A DNA stretch of 64,000 bases from Agaricus subrufescens (lineage: Eukaryota; Basidiomycota; Agaricomycetes; Agaricales; Agaricaceae), in the NCBI GenBank assembly GCA_029945375.1, contig CM057062.1, positions 496,001 to 560,000 of the forward strand. Direction: 5' to 3'. Below the pieces are notes generated by a model. That model did not search any database and was not told where the DNA came from. It saw only the letters and a program-made list of their open reading frames with translations. How positions within the stretch are numbered: the first letter of the stretch is position 1; every line of letters begins with the position of its first letter. Both the position numbers and the translations under genes were made by a program. Below are positions 46,201 through 57,677 of this stretch, piece after piece.

Positions 46201-46893
46201 TGGTATGCTTTGAGCTCATGCTCATGGTTTGAGTAACCTGCAAAACGTTAGACACCTAAGATAATCGATACAATGACTAACTTCTTTGTAGACGATGACA
46301 TGGATCATAACGCCTTGTTCAGCTTTGCGTTTCAGAATCTGGTCAAGTCTGTATTCAGGATACTTAGCCGCAGGGCGACGCAAGTACAATTCGGGAGTCA
46401 ACCACCAATCCTAGTTTTCAGGCGATCGATGAGTACAACTTCGAGAAATACATGCCACTAACAAGTATAAATATGACCTCTTTTGCGCTGTCGAGCATCT
46501 CGGAGAGTGCCCACATATAATCATGCCCATCGATATGCCTATACAGAACAGATGCAGTCAACGAAATGAATACGATAGATCGAAGGATATACCATTTGAC
46601 GATGTTGTTAGTTCGTACATTAGCAAAACTGTCATAGCGGTGGGCTGCTCTGATTTCTGCACGAATTCTGTCCTGTTCCTGCTCTTCGGGCTCATCATGG
46701 CGTCCTAGTAGAGAAGGTCTGTGCCCGAGATAAGCTGCTGTAGTTGTCACGACGTACGATTAGGATTCAAGAGACCTAGATGTGCGTTCAATACAAAGTA
46801 ACGGCGGCAACATAGGGACTGACCTATCGCTTCTGCCCGAGCATGATGCACGCCCTTTTCGACCAACTTGATTGCGTTACCAAATATGCTCAT
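43229..46893 (-). CDS. PLD1: Phospholipase D, short fungal type
   Basis: Hydrolyses phosphatidylcholine to phosphatidic acid and choline at membranes. The start ATG at 46891-46893 gives MSIFGNAIKLVEKGV. Sequence blocks in order: HRYDSFANVRTNNIVKW, HIDGHDYMWALSEMLDSA, ILDWWLTPELYLRRP, VTQTMSMSS, first HKD motif H-E-K-VVVV-D split by an intron near 45940, GGLDLCFGRWDTHNHPLAD, FPGQDYNNARIMDF, SARMPWHDV, second HKD motif HSKVMIVDD near 44050, GSANINDRS, and the C-terminal REKLSRIQGAVVEAPL joined to DFLIEETDL, ending PTLPIYI at 43229. The coding region is split into many small exons. Both catalytic motifs are complete. I see no PX or PH domain, so it is the short kind frequent in mushrooms rather than the long Spo14 type. 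Confidence 0.9.
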
Positions 46894-49800
46894 ACTTTAC
46901 AACTGTTGTGACGTGGATTTGAATAGATGTTCTGAGATGAATGATCTGGCGAAGGAACATGAAAGAGGATCAAGGGGAGAAAGAATTGTAGGTACTCAGT
47001 GAGTTATCGCTCAGGTTGTAGGCTGTTATTGTGTGCGGCGATGAAGCTGAGTTACCCTGAGTCCCTGTCATCGTCAATATTTCCACGCGTTTCAAGCCGC
47101 CGCCGGCGCCCTCCCCGAATCGAGTAGTAATCCGGACGCTAAACTCCTTTCTAGTTCTACATTTTATTATGATATTGAAGCCACCAAACAATCCCAATCG
47201 GGTTATCAGGGACAATAACGGTTGGTGTGCAGCAGGGAGCGACAGTATGGCCCCTATTTGTAGAACGGATCAATTTTACCCTTGTGTTTCCCGGAGAGCC
47301 GCATGCTTTCAAGTTGTGGTCCTTGACGCAAATTAGGTCTTTCCAATCAGAGGCTCGAATAAGTCTGCCTATATCTCAATACCGGAAAACATAGCTTTTT
47401 ATGGCAGCATGATGGCGGGTCCAGTAAGTCGTGTTAGTGCGTGTTATATCACGCTATATCCGCACCTCTTAATCTGTATTGGCGCGACGTTTGCTTGTGA
47501 TATCTTAGGTCAGTACCGTTGCGGGCAAACAAAAGAGCGAACAGACTCGTTGGAGGTAAATATCGCAGATCTGCTTATCAATTCCGACCCGGCTCAACAT
47601 GACATTTGGCCAGCACAAGTTGTGGTAATGTGATAATGATAGCTCTGTCAAGATTAATTTGAAAACCTTATCGTCTCATCTTTGACATAGATAACTTCTC
47701 TGTGAAAAGAACCACTGCCGGCTGGGACTCACATTTCCCGAAGGACATGAGTCACATTGACAGCAAAAGAATTTACGTCAGGTGAAACAAATCAAGGCGG
47801 CCAAGCCGAAATTTGAAAATCAGACAAGAAAAATGACGGCGACACATCTTGTCATTGACAGCTACATTGGATAGTAGCTTCGCTTGGTTTGAAAAACGAC
47901 GTCTTACTATCTAACATAGACAGGGACAACGTGTACATCAATCCAGCTGATTAGAAGCAGACCAAATATTGATCATTGACTTAACAAAGAATTCTGGTTT
48001 TTATGCCTGTATGATATACCCTATGTCAACTTGGACATCAAACAATCAAAAATTGGCATTGAACAACTCCGCAATCATCAATAAAACAAACAAGTTGTGA
48101 GAATTGCCGTATCAGAATGGCTGTGCCTCATCATGAATGAGGCAAATAGTAGCTCACACAAAGCTTCTATGATGCGCCCGACCGTACTTTGAACTACCAT
48201 TCAACGACAATAAAGGGACCGTTTCGCTAAAGGTAATAAGCACGTTTTAGTAAAATGAAATGTCCTCTAAATTCGTTGGAAGAGCTTATCGGGTAACGTA
48301 CCAGTTCCAATGATATCTAGTCCCTTGGTTTCTCAGGTACTTGACATATTTACCCCGCAGAGCAGTGACGCTATAATTTATCAAACGTGTAAGAGAATAA
48401 GGTCTGAGAAGGAACATGCAAGAAGAAGAATGTTCCTTAAAACATCTGATTATTTCCGATCGAATGTGGAGGGTAAGAATACAATCTATAGTTCATCTTA
48501 TAATCTGAGCTCCTAGCTGGGTTGATCCACCAAGGTCGCACGAGAAACTTTTCAAGCAATCGATGAAATTAAAATCTCTATAACGTGCCCAAAGGTTCTA
48601 GTTTCATGATTTCGCTCTTCCATTTAGAGGTGTCGTGCTCAAACCATGTCATGTCCACGCATTTTTCATGATATCTGACAGCGCCTGTTGTTTGAATTGA
48701 TAGATATCCTATCAGACACGGGTGATCTATGTACCGCCCAAAATCTTCTCATCACGAGTCATATCAATTTTCGAGCAGTTTTCCAGCAAGTTTTGGGGCT
48801 ATGTGCCCAGCAACGCTGGTCATAGCCCAATGAGGACACGCTCGGCCATTTATAGTGCCGGTAATCAACTTGCAAACATCAATGATTGGTCTAAATATGG
48901 AATAGTAGCCCATTGAGATCATGCCTCCAAAGCGACGTATGTGGAAGCAGACACTGGTACATCAGTCATTTACACAGTTCGATAAAAATACATGCAAATT
49001 ATTGAGGGCACATTGGATTGTCTCAATGCTTCCAGACGCTGGGTGACTTACCCCAGCTTTCTCAAAGATGTCAGTATTGTATTCAATGTGTTAAGCGTAT
49101 AGACAATAAACGTTAAATTGTTATGGTCGGATTTCTATTTCATGACATGACGATGGGAGCACTTGAATGAAGCTGAGCTATTTCATCATCTCAATCGACC
49201 ACCAAAAACGGTAATGGTTTCAACCAAAATACGTTATCAGGATTGTTCCAACAAAATCCTGGTTCGCCCCCGGGCCCTCCACTGGATCTCAACCACCCGA
49301 GGTTGGCAATTAAATAGGCGCCTAAAATAGAGCGATCCACTCGCTTGGATATCAGGCCAGACGTAATTTTTCACTACCGCGGTGCTAGGCCGTGCAACTT
49401 CGCGAAAACTTCGACCCGTCTCTTTTGATGCGTCAAAACCCATCAGCGTCTGTTTATCCATATATTAGTCTGGCGCATGGCTACGATCTCTCATGTTCTA
49501 ATTTTCAACATATTATAGATGCCATCATTGCATGGCCTGACACCGTGTCATCTTGATGACATTGTTTGTTCTTATGTGTCCGGGAAATTCATATTATTTC
49601 TCACAAGAACTCGTGTTCAACGGGTCGTACACTCGTCCTTCGATGATCTCCGACAGGTACTTGCCGAGACCAACAGCCTTATTATCATGCCATAAAAAAC
49701 CTACGCTCCCTTTATTCCGACAAAAAAGGGTGATACGTTAAGCTGTCATGACTATTGTTGATCTGATGCCTGTTTGTCTCTCTGGATCCTACGAACCTAG

Positions 49801-50158
49801 GAGCTGCCGCCTCAACATACATCATGACTCATGACATGCCGAGGGAAATATAACATACCGCGTAATAAATACAGTACATCACAGAAAAAGAAAATCAGGA
49901 TTAACAATCTACACTCCGGACCCAATCAAGTACTCAATAAAATCTATAAATGAATGATAAGGCGCCTGATGTTGAACTCTAACAATAGCGACCGAGGCCC
50001 CCGACTGCAACACAAAGGGTGGGCGGTGTACACGACAACTATATTAGCTAGAATAGCTGACTGCGTGGTAATCATGGCTCCGGCTGGGCATCAAGTAGTT
50101 GTTGAGAAGAGACAGTGAACCAGCTCGAATCCATTCAGGTAATCAAGACCCGTAAAAG
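46894..50158. other. Intergenic region, 3.3 kb, nothing recognised
   Basis: No ORF with motifs, no tandem repeat and no terminal repeats that I can see. It holds the promoter of the phospholipase D gene at its left edge and the 3' end of the bromodomain gene at its right. Confidence 0.5.
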
Positions 50159-52951
50159 TCATGAGTTTGAGCTGGTCGGCGAGGTGGTGGTTGTTGGGAT
50201 GGTGGATATGGCGGGAGAAGAGGTGGCAGGGGTGCTGACTCCTGAGGTAGAAGCCGTTGTACCCGTTGAATCTAGCATTGGAATGTAATGACGAATGTGC
50301 TCGGGCACAAGTTCTAACGGTAGGCGTGCTATCATGTCCAGCGGTGCTCTCTTCGCCAGTGCCAACAAATTTAATCGCAAATTGCGCAGGGTATGGTCTT
50401 CTGGTGCTGAAGGCTTCATTGTTGCATCATCGCGCCCTTCTGAATTAACTGGATCCACATGTGGCGTAGTAGCTGAGTCAGACCCAACGCTAACACGTTG
50501 ATTAAGCTCCACGATGAGGTTTGCCACATATTCTAGCACTCCAGCTAGCTCCTCTGGTCCTTCCATTTCGAAAGCCCCATTATTTGAGCAAGTCTCCATA
50601 TCAGCCTGTTTCTCTACGTTCTCCTCTGGAACCGGGGGATCCGTTTTGCGTTCCACCTCTTTCCGTTTTACCCGAAGATTTTTCCCAGCCCACTCTTCTT
50701 CGCTCAAAAACAGTTCTTCCGGCTTGTTGATGAGCGCACTCATATCAATCTTCTGGAGCTTGATATGAAGCAAAGCCTGCAATGCAATAGAGGCTTGTGG
50801 CGCAAGGCGTAGTGATGTTACAGTCTGATCGGCGACCACCGAGCCCGTTTCTACTTTCGTAAGTGGATTGATTGATAAGAGTCGTAAATGTTCCGCGGTT
50901 TCTCGTAAGAGTGAATGTCGGCCTTCGGTCAGGTCGTCGACGACGTTCTTCACGTATTCAACCAATGTCATCCCAAGTCCTAATTCCGATGATACTGATG
51001 GGGTAACATAATGTTGCCGCTAGGAACAAGATTCATTTCAAGTTGTGAAACGTGGGGTTTGAAAGCTTACCTCCATTGGACCTGTGCTAACAAATTCAGC
51101 TAGACTGCGCACATACGCGAAGCCATCAACACCGCCATAGACTATGTCTCGAATATACTCTTCGGCCACGGCAGCACGTTGAGGTGTAAAGTACTCTGTG
51201 TGAGTCGTCGTTGAGGCCTCAGTGTACGCTGTCATGACGGTATCCTCGTTTCCCTCTCCGTCGTCTAGGGTTTCAACCGGCTCTAGACTTTCTTTGATAA
51301 GATCAAACATGGTTTTTTCCTCTTCACCAAATTTCGTAATCATTCCCCTCCTTTTCATCTCTTCTGTGAGCGCACCAGCAAGGACTGCAAACGAGCCAAA
51401 ATGTGTGGCATGAGCTTCTCGTCTTGTTTGACCTGGTGGTTCATCCATTTCCAAATCCTCTGGATTATCCTTTACTTTACGACCGCTTGCATTACGAATA
51501 ATTTGCCAATGCCGTCGCTTAGGGTATGTTGCAACAGGGGGTATTTCATGATTTAGAGAGAGATGGGGGTCGTAGTATAGGGGAAGGTTAATTGTGGGTG
51601 GAAAAGACGTTGAACGAAGGTCCTGGGATTGTTCTGGTTGAGGTGTAGAGAATTCTGGCGTCGAAGGAATGTGTGATAATGTGGGTTGCGTCGAGGGTGC
51701 ATGGGGTATGGACAAAGAAGGGTATATCGGGGTTACATGAGGTCGGGAAAGTGGATCGGGAACAAGAGTAGATAAGACTGAGAATGGATCTTCCACTATG
51801 AACGGTCGTCAAAGCAACTCCGAGAGGATAGTGTTCAAACATACTTTCAGAGTAATCAAGACTTCCGTCGGACAGGTATGGAGGTCCTTCTTTTTCGAAG
51901 CGTAAGCGTTCCTTTTTTGTTTTATATCGCTTTCCTGTAGATCATATGAATGATATGCTTGACCGAATGGATAGAATTCACCTTTGAGCTTCAAAGCCAC
52001 CATGGTTTTCGCCCAATCTGAACACGGAGGGAAAGCGCCAAGGCCATCCTTAGAGCCAGGCAATCTGCCATCGGCATCAATAGATTCAGAAACATTTGTC
52101 GAAGAGGCAGCCTTCTTGTAGGGCCCTCGAGTGCTTCGCCTGCCACTTGTCTGCTGAGTTTGCGATGCAACAGACGGAAATCGACCATTAACCGCGACAT
52201 CGTCAGGTGGAATAGACGTTGACGGGTTATCGTCGTCGTAGTCATCAATATTAACAGCGGTATCATCGTCTTTCTCGATGTCGATATTCCAGTCGGTTTC
52301 GTATTGAATCACCGTTGATGATGCTTTAGCGATGTGCTCAAGGGCCCAGGCTTCAATTCTATCCGCTTCTGAATAATAGATAGTGCCGGGAGGATTGAAG
52401 GTTTTGGCATTTGTTGTTACCAATTTCAAATCATTCTGAGCGGTGCGACCTCAGTTACAGCCCACCAAATGTAGAGCTTAAAACGCACGGCAAATTCTTC
52501 CAAGGATCGATATTTACCCCGGTTGACTTTGCTAGACATGGTAGCAAAGTCCATGGGACGTTTTATAATGTCAAGATAGCCAGGAACGAGGTTGACATTG
52601 ACCGGCTCCAAGAAAAATGCATAATCATCCTTTCTAAAACAGAGATTTAAATGTGTTCGGAGCGTCAACTATACATTACGCGTACTTTTTGACCTGCTGG
52701 ATAAGCTTGGCGAGAACTTCTTTCAGAGGTTTTAGTTTCACCGGCCGAGGAGCCTTTTTCTCCTGCCCTTCGACATCGATAGCGGGAGACTGTGGAGTGG
52801 AAGCAGCCTGCGTAGATTTCTTACTGGCGTTTGCAGCCTTGAGGTTCTTGAGAGAGGGAAGAACGAGAGTGAGGCCAGACCTGGTCGTTGTTGGCCTCGA
52901 CGACGACGGCGGACTGTGGGAGGAGGAGGAAGGAGGAAGAGCTGCATCCAT
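50159..52951 (-). CDS. Bromodomain protein, BRD7/BRD9-like
   Basis: Reads acetyl-lysine on histones, in animals as part of SWI/SNF-type remodelers; here a nuclear role is inferred from the domain. Six exons join in frame to 846 residues: 52686-52951, 52489-52633, 51982-52435, 51845-51934, 51071-51795, 50159-51019. The bromodomain spans about residues 80-170 with KDDYAFFLEPVNVNLVPGY, IIKRPMDFATMSSKVNRG, YRSLEEFA and the acetyl-lysine-binding Asn in VTTNAKTFNPPG. Behind it lie an acidic stretch (DIEKDDD, DDYDDDN), a basic patch (GRRSTRGPYKKA) and RFEKEGPPYLSDGSLDYSES, which continues into a long, less conserved C-terminal half ending in Ser/Thr/Pro. No defect seen. Confidence 0.88.
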
Positions 52952-55289
52952 TGTGCTCTGCCGCTCAGGTTCTTTCTGTCCACAGTGCTGCTTAGCTAAT
53001 TCTCTTCATCGCTGGTGCCACGTGACGTCGGCCAGCCGGGCCCGGCACCGGGGCGCTCACTCCGTCGCAGTCTAAAAGTGTAATTTGTATTCTCGTCTGT
53101 GACCCAGACACGAAGACGCGAGGCTCTGGTCTGCGAGTCGTTGAGCGCGACAATGGACAGAGACTGTTTCTATTCCAAGTATTTCTCGCTCTTGGCAACG
53201 GCCGATAATAATCTTCCGAAAATCTTATGAAAGAAGTTTCATTCATATATTCGATTACCTCCGGAGTTGTCCAGTTTTCTCTGACTTAACTACTATAGCT
53301 CAAAAAAGAGCCTAGTTACGGGTATACCCTGTCTTTACCTTCACACCCCGTTACCTCGGAATCCGTGTTTGTTTTGCTCTCCGACCGATTTAGCCAATTA
53401 ACAGTACCTTCTTCAGGGTGGTAACCGCTCCGCCCTTTGGGAAATTCAGACCACTCAAGCATAAGTTTCCTGTTAATTGCCTCGTGTACTCTATCATTGC
53501 CATTCTTTGCTGTCGCACGTGGCTCTCTCAATATAACCTCGTGGCTTTAACGAGGGATGTCTTTGGAGTCTAATTGACGTCGTCACGGAGATGACTGATT
53601 CCTGTTGCTTCCTTTTCAATTCCTAGGAGCCCTTCCCTTCCTCCCTCTTGAAAAATCCGAATTTGAACTTATGTCAGTTACTAAAGTTTTAAAACCGCGG
53701 GTGTGGCCCTAAGAAGTAACCAATTGTTTCAGCTAGGTTTCAGCAAGGTAAAAATTGCACACGCGGATCGGAAATATGGAAGCTGTAGAACAGCAGCACA
53801 TCAGAGGAAGGGTATGCAACGAGGTCCCGGCGTGCCTATTAAGTCCATTAACGGGGTCTTTTATTTCTTTGTGATGTGTCAGGGTTTCCGATCTTATTTT
53901 ATGGCCAATGACGACGGTGAGTGGCATTCAATTGTTATACTCTTGAATTGCGGGCTATACGATGGTCCGCGGTTCACGTCCTTTCCATCGATCTTCGATT
54001 CAGATGTATGATTATATCTAAACGGAAAATGCCTTCTTCAGGTCTCCACTTTTAGGGTACCTCTTTTTCTCGGTGGCATGTGCTTACCCCGAACCAGTCC
54101 GAGATGCTCATTGAGTGCTTATTGAGTCGTTCTACGTGGAACCGCAAAATAAAATAATCCACTCCCGTGTCGCTACCGGTTCTAAGTGTGTCGTTGACTT
54201 GACCCAACTTCAGGGTCCAAAATTAACATATGATACCGACGAAGTTTGAGTGGATTAGATCTCAGGCATGTCGCCTTAAGCCAGTGAACAAAGAAGCCCT
54301 CTCAAGGCGATATCATAAGTGAGAGATACGTCCAGATTGTGTGCCAAAAAACAAATTTGTAGACATCTCCGTAATGAAGTAATTATGGACGCAGTCGATC
54401 AATCGTCTTGTGTGCGAAACCTGGGCCATTGAATGATGTGATATTTGTAAGTATCCGTTGCCAAGTGGGTTCTTTGAATTGAATCGGCTACCTCTGCAGC
54501 CTGAATCGCAACCCGATCGCTACAAAATGCTGAAATTCAATGACAAACATCATAGTTTGTTATGTTGCTCCCGTGGCATCAATTACCCCGGATGACCACT
54601 CCTGACGATAATTAAATTCTCAGTCCAATGACTTGACATCCAGTCCCGCTGATTACCGAACCGTGGCGGGCGCCAAGTCGAATGCCTTTGCTGTTCTTGA
54701 TATATCAAACTCGTCGCTCGCGGCATGAAGGAACCGCGCCGCTCGTAACTAGTAAGGTTTGAATCAATTGTAGTAACGCATGGTGTACGCGTGACGGCGT
54801 GACATTCTAGGTTCGTTCTCGAGTGTTCGTTGCTGTGGGAATCCGCTGTGCACCGGAGCACGACTAGCACTTAGAAATCTCTGCAAGCCGGGAACTATAG
54901 GGACCGAATGTCGACTTTGCCGGGGCGGGGGCATCGCAGACATTGTAAACTGAACTAGGAATCAACTGGGAATCGTCCGTTTAGCCCTTGACTTGTTGAT
55001 CACGCGCGCCCCTGTTAATAAGGAAGGCCCGATCGGCTCAGGATCTGGATAGTTTGGGATGATCATCTGGTTTGAAAAGATTCAATAACGTTATCAAACC
55101 AGTTGGTTACATGGCTATATTTCGGCTCTAACAGCGGCAACGTCTTCACATGAGTCTCTTCCGACGCTCAACCCTGGCTTCTTTTGCAACGAACGACATA
55201 TCTTGCTGTTGCCGCCACAGCGTTGTCGTCTCGATGCATTGAGACTGCATCGAAGGTCCTCCGGTTTAATTTTGCTGCGTTCATCCTGG
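52952..55289. other. Divergent intergenic region, 2.3 kb
   Basis: Lies between two divergently transcribed regulatory genes. Open frames are short and without motifs. Long upstream regions are common for developmental transcription factors, so it may hold control elements of the homeodomain gene, but none is identifiable by eye. Confidence 0.45.
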
Positions 55290-57077
55290 ATGCCCAGTTC
55301 TCGCTCTCCTTCTCCCTCCCCTAATCCTCCCATTAATTCTACCCCGTCCCCGGGCTCAACGACCTCACGAATACACATACTTAACCAAAATCCGTATAAT
55401 TTATCTATAACGCAACCGCAGCTGGACCCCCAACAACCCGTCGCTTCCACGTCCACAGCCCCACCTGTGTACACTTACAGCCAGGTGGCGGAATCTGGGA
55501 TCAAACGGCCACACTCAGCGATCACTGAAGAAGAGAATTCATCAATGGCGAAACGCTACCGAATGCTATCACCGGCCCCGAAGGTAGAGGAGTTACAGGA
55601 GCGAATGAGTCCCTCATCCGATTCTCAAGACCCGGAAAATGAACAAGATGACTCGAAAGGAAAGCGTCCCGAGCAGCACCCGCAGACTGCTACACCCACC
55701 AAGAAAAAGCGTACGCGCACTTTGACGACACCTCACCAGGCTGCCGTCCTTCACGCGTTGCTTGCACAGGTGAGCCATCTGCTTCCTGAGCGACTTTCAG
55801 CACTCTTGACAAACATCTGACAACGATCTTAGTCTCGGTTTCCGACCACGGCTATGAGAGAGGAGGTTGGTCGTTCGATTGGTTTGAGCGCCCGCAAAGT
55901 GCAGGTTGGTACCCTCACTACTCCATGCTCCTTTTCATTGACATCATCTACCGTTCAGATTTGGTTCCAGGTGCTCTTTCTAATTAATTACTCCCGCAAT
56001 TACCAACCATTGACTTTCGATTTCAAACAGAACCAGAGGCAGAAGGCAAGACGTCCTCGTAAAGAACCAGACGAATCGGCACCTCTCCCTCCCAGATATG
56101 GACCCTTCCCAGCATATCCACCTCAAGGCCATTCCAGTCCCTTTCCGGTCATGCAAGGAGTCAGTCCTCCACCGAATCCTCAATTACTGCCTGTTACATA
56201 TAATGCCCCCGTCCAACAGCCTTATGGCCGCCCCCAGTTTCCACGAGAATCCTCGAGGAGTAGCCAATCTGCGGAGCCACCGGGCCAGCTTCTTGGGCCT
56301 GGTGTACCAGGTGCTGAAGGCCACAGCCCATCCTACCCAGGACGTCAGAGAGATGCAGGGCCGCTACAGGAAGCCAACGTTCTGGTGGAAACATCATACT
56401 CGTCTGGGTCGTCATCCCAGATGCACAGCCCGCGACAACTACCCAGCGCGGTGGCTACATACGATCAAAACTTTAACCGGATATTGCCCCCTTTGTCTTA
56501 CCACTCTGCCCGCCCTCTTTCCGAAGGCGCCATCGCGTCCGGAGTACCAAGGCCCCCATCTCCCTTGATCACTCTGCCCCCTCCTGAACTTTTCCGCTCC
56601 AGGACGAAATCCTCCCCTGCTCCATCGCGATCACACTTCATTTCCCGATCGCCTGATGTTCACGGTCAATCCCGAATTGTTCTTCCGCCACCATTCACAC
56701 TCCAGCCTCCACCGCGTTGGAACGAGATGTCATTCGCAGCTAACCTTAGGCCCGCTGCTTTTGTGAGACCCCCTTCCGAACCACGAACAATGAGAGCCAG
56801 CTCTGACTCACCCATTACACGTCGGGCTCTACCGCCCATCCCACCGTTCCTTAATCCTTTGGATGCCGAACAAGCATCATCGGTTCCTGACACTATACAC
56901 AACGAGCCATTGCAAGCAACAGTAACCGTATCATCCAATCGCAGTAGTCGATACGACCCGGTTCGTGCGAGTTTCATACCATACTCCGCGACAGTAAATT
57001 CATCTCCGACATCTTCTCCGCTTGTTAAAAGCATGTCGGATGATGATGATCTAGATGACGTTTCACCCACAGCTTGA
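55290..57077 (+). CDS. Homeodomain transcription factor with a 12-nt microexon
   Basis: Four exons (55290-55769, 55833-55904, 55957-55968, 56031-57077) give 536 residues. A Ser/Pro-rich N-terminus precedes a standard 60-residue homeodomain at about residues 136-196: KKKRTRTLTTPHQAAVLHAL, SRFPTTAMREEVGRSIGL, SARKVQIWFQNQRQKARRPR. Trp48, Phe49 and Asn51 of recognition helix 3 are present. The residues I-W-F-Q are encoded alone by exon 3, only 12 nt, between two introns of 52 and 62 bp. The long C-terminal half is Pro/Ser-rich and ends in an acidic tail (SDDDDLDDVSP), as expected for activation regions. Homeodomain factors of this kind regulate fruiting in mushrooms; the specific ortholog is not identified. 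Confidence 0.9.
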
Positions 57078-57677
57078 CGTTGAATGTTCTGAAAATTTGC
57101 TGCTTTCGTATGCTTTCATTAACTTTTTCATATCATTTCCTTTCCTTTTCTTTCGTTTTCCCAGCGGCAATAGATCTCTTCACGCTTTGTGACGAATACA
57201 ACCAAATGTCCGATGCCCTTCATTCCGAAAAAAACATCTCCGAGTCGTCCATTCGTTTGAATTTATACATCAACTCCTTCTTTTGAACTTTATAATAATC
57301 CGTGATAATCGATATCCGTAGAAGCATGTTAATCGTGTGTATTTTTTTATTTCGTGCGTTTTGTTGTTGAGCCCCATCTGTATTGTTTGCACCTTCCTTC
57401 ACACCCTTCCAATTCTTGTCTCGGGCTCTGATAATGCGGAGGCCCGATATATCTATCTGTCCTTACGGTGGTTATTAACATCTAATAATATACATTCTCT
57501 ATTAGTGAACACTGTCAGAACAGCCCTGAAGCTGATGGATACAATTTGTAGACTTGCCATGACTAAGCAGTACTAGTACCAGTTTTTGACATATGGTCTC
57601 AAACCGATGGAGGTAGTCCATAGCGCCCACGATCATATTGATTCTTCTTCTTCCCACCTCTATATAATTATCAAGGG
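57078..57677. other. Convergent intergenic region, 600 bp
   Basis: 3' flanks of the homeodomain and RING genes. T-rich; no gene seen. Confidence 0.5.

Noticed and set aside
46894..50158. Additional small genes in the 3.3-kb gap
   Set aside because: The open frames are short, have no motif, and do not join over plausible introns.
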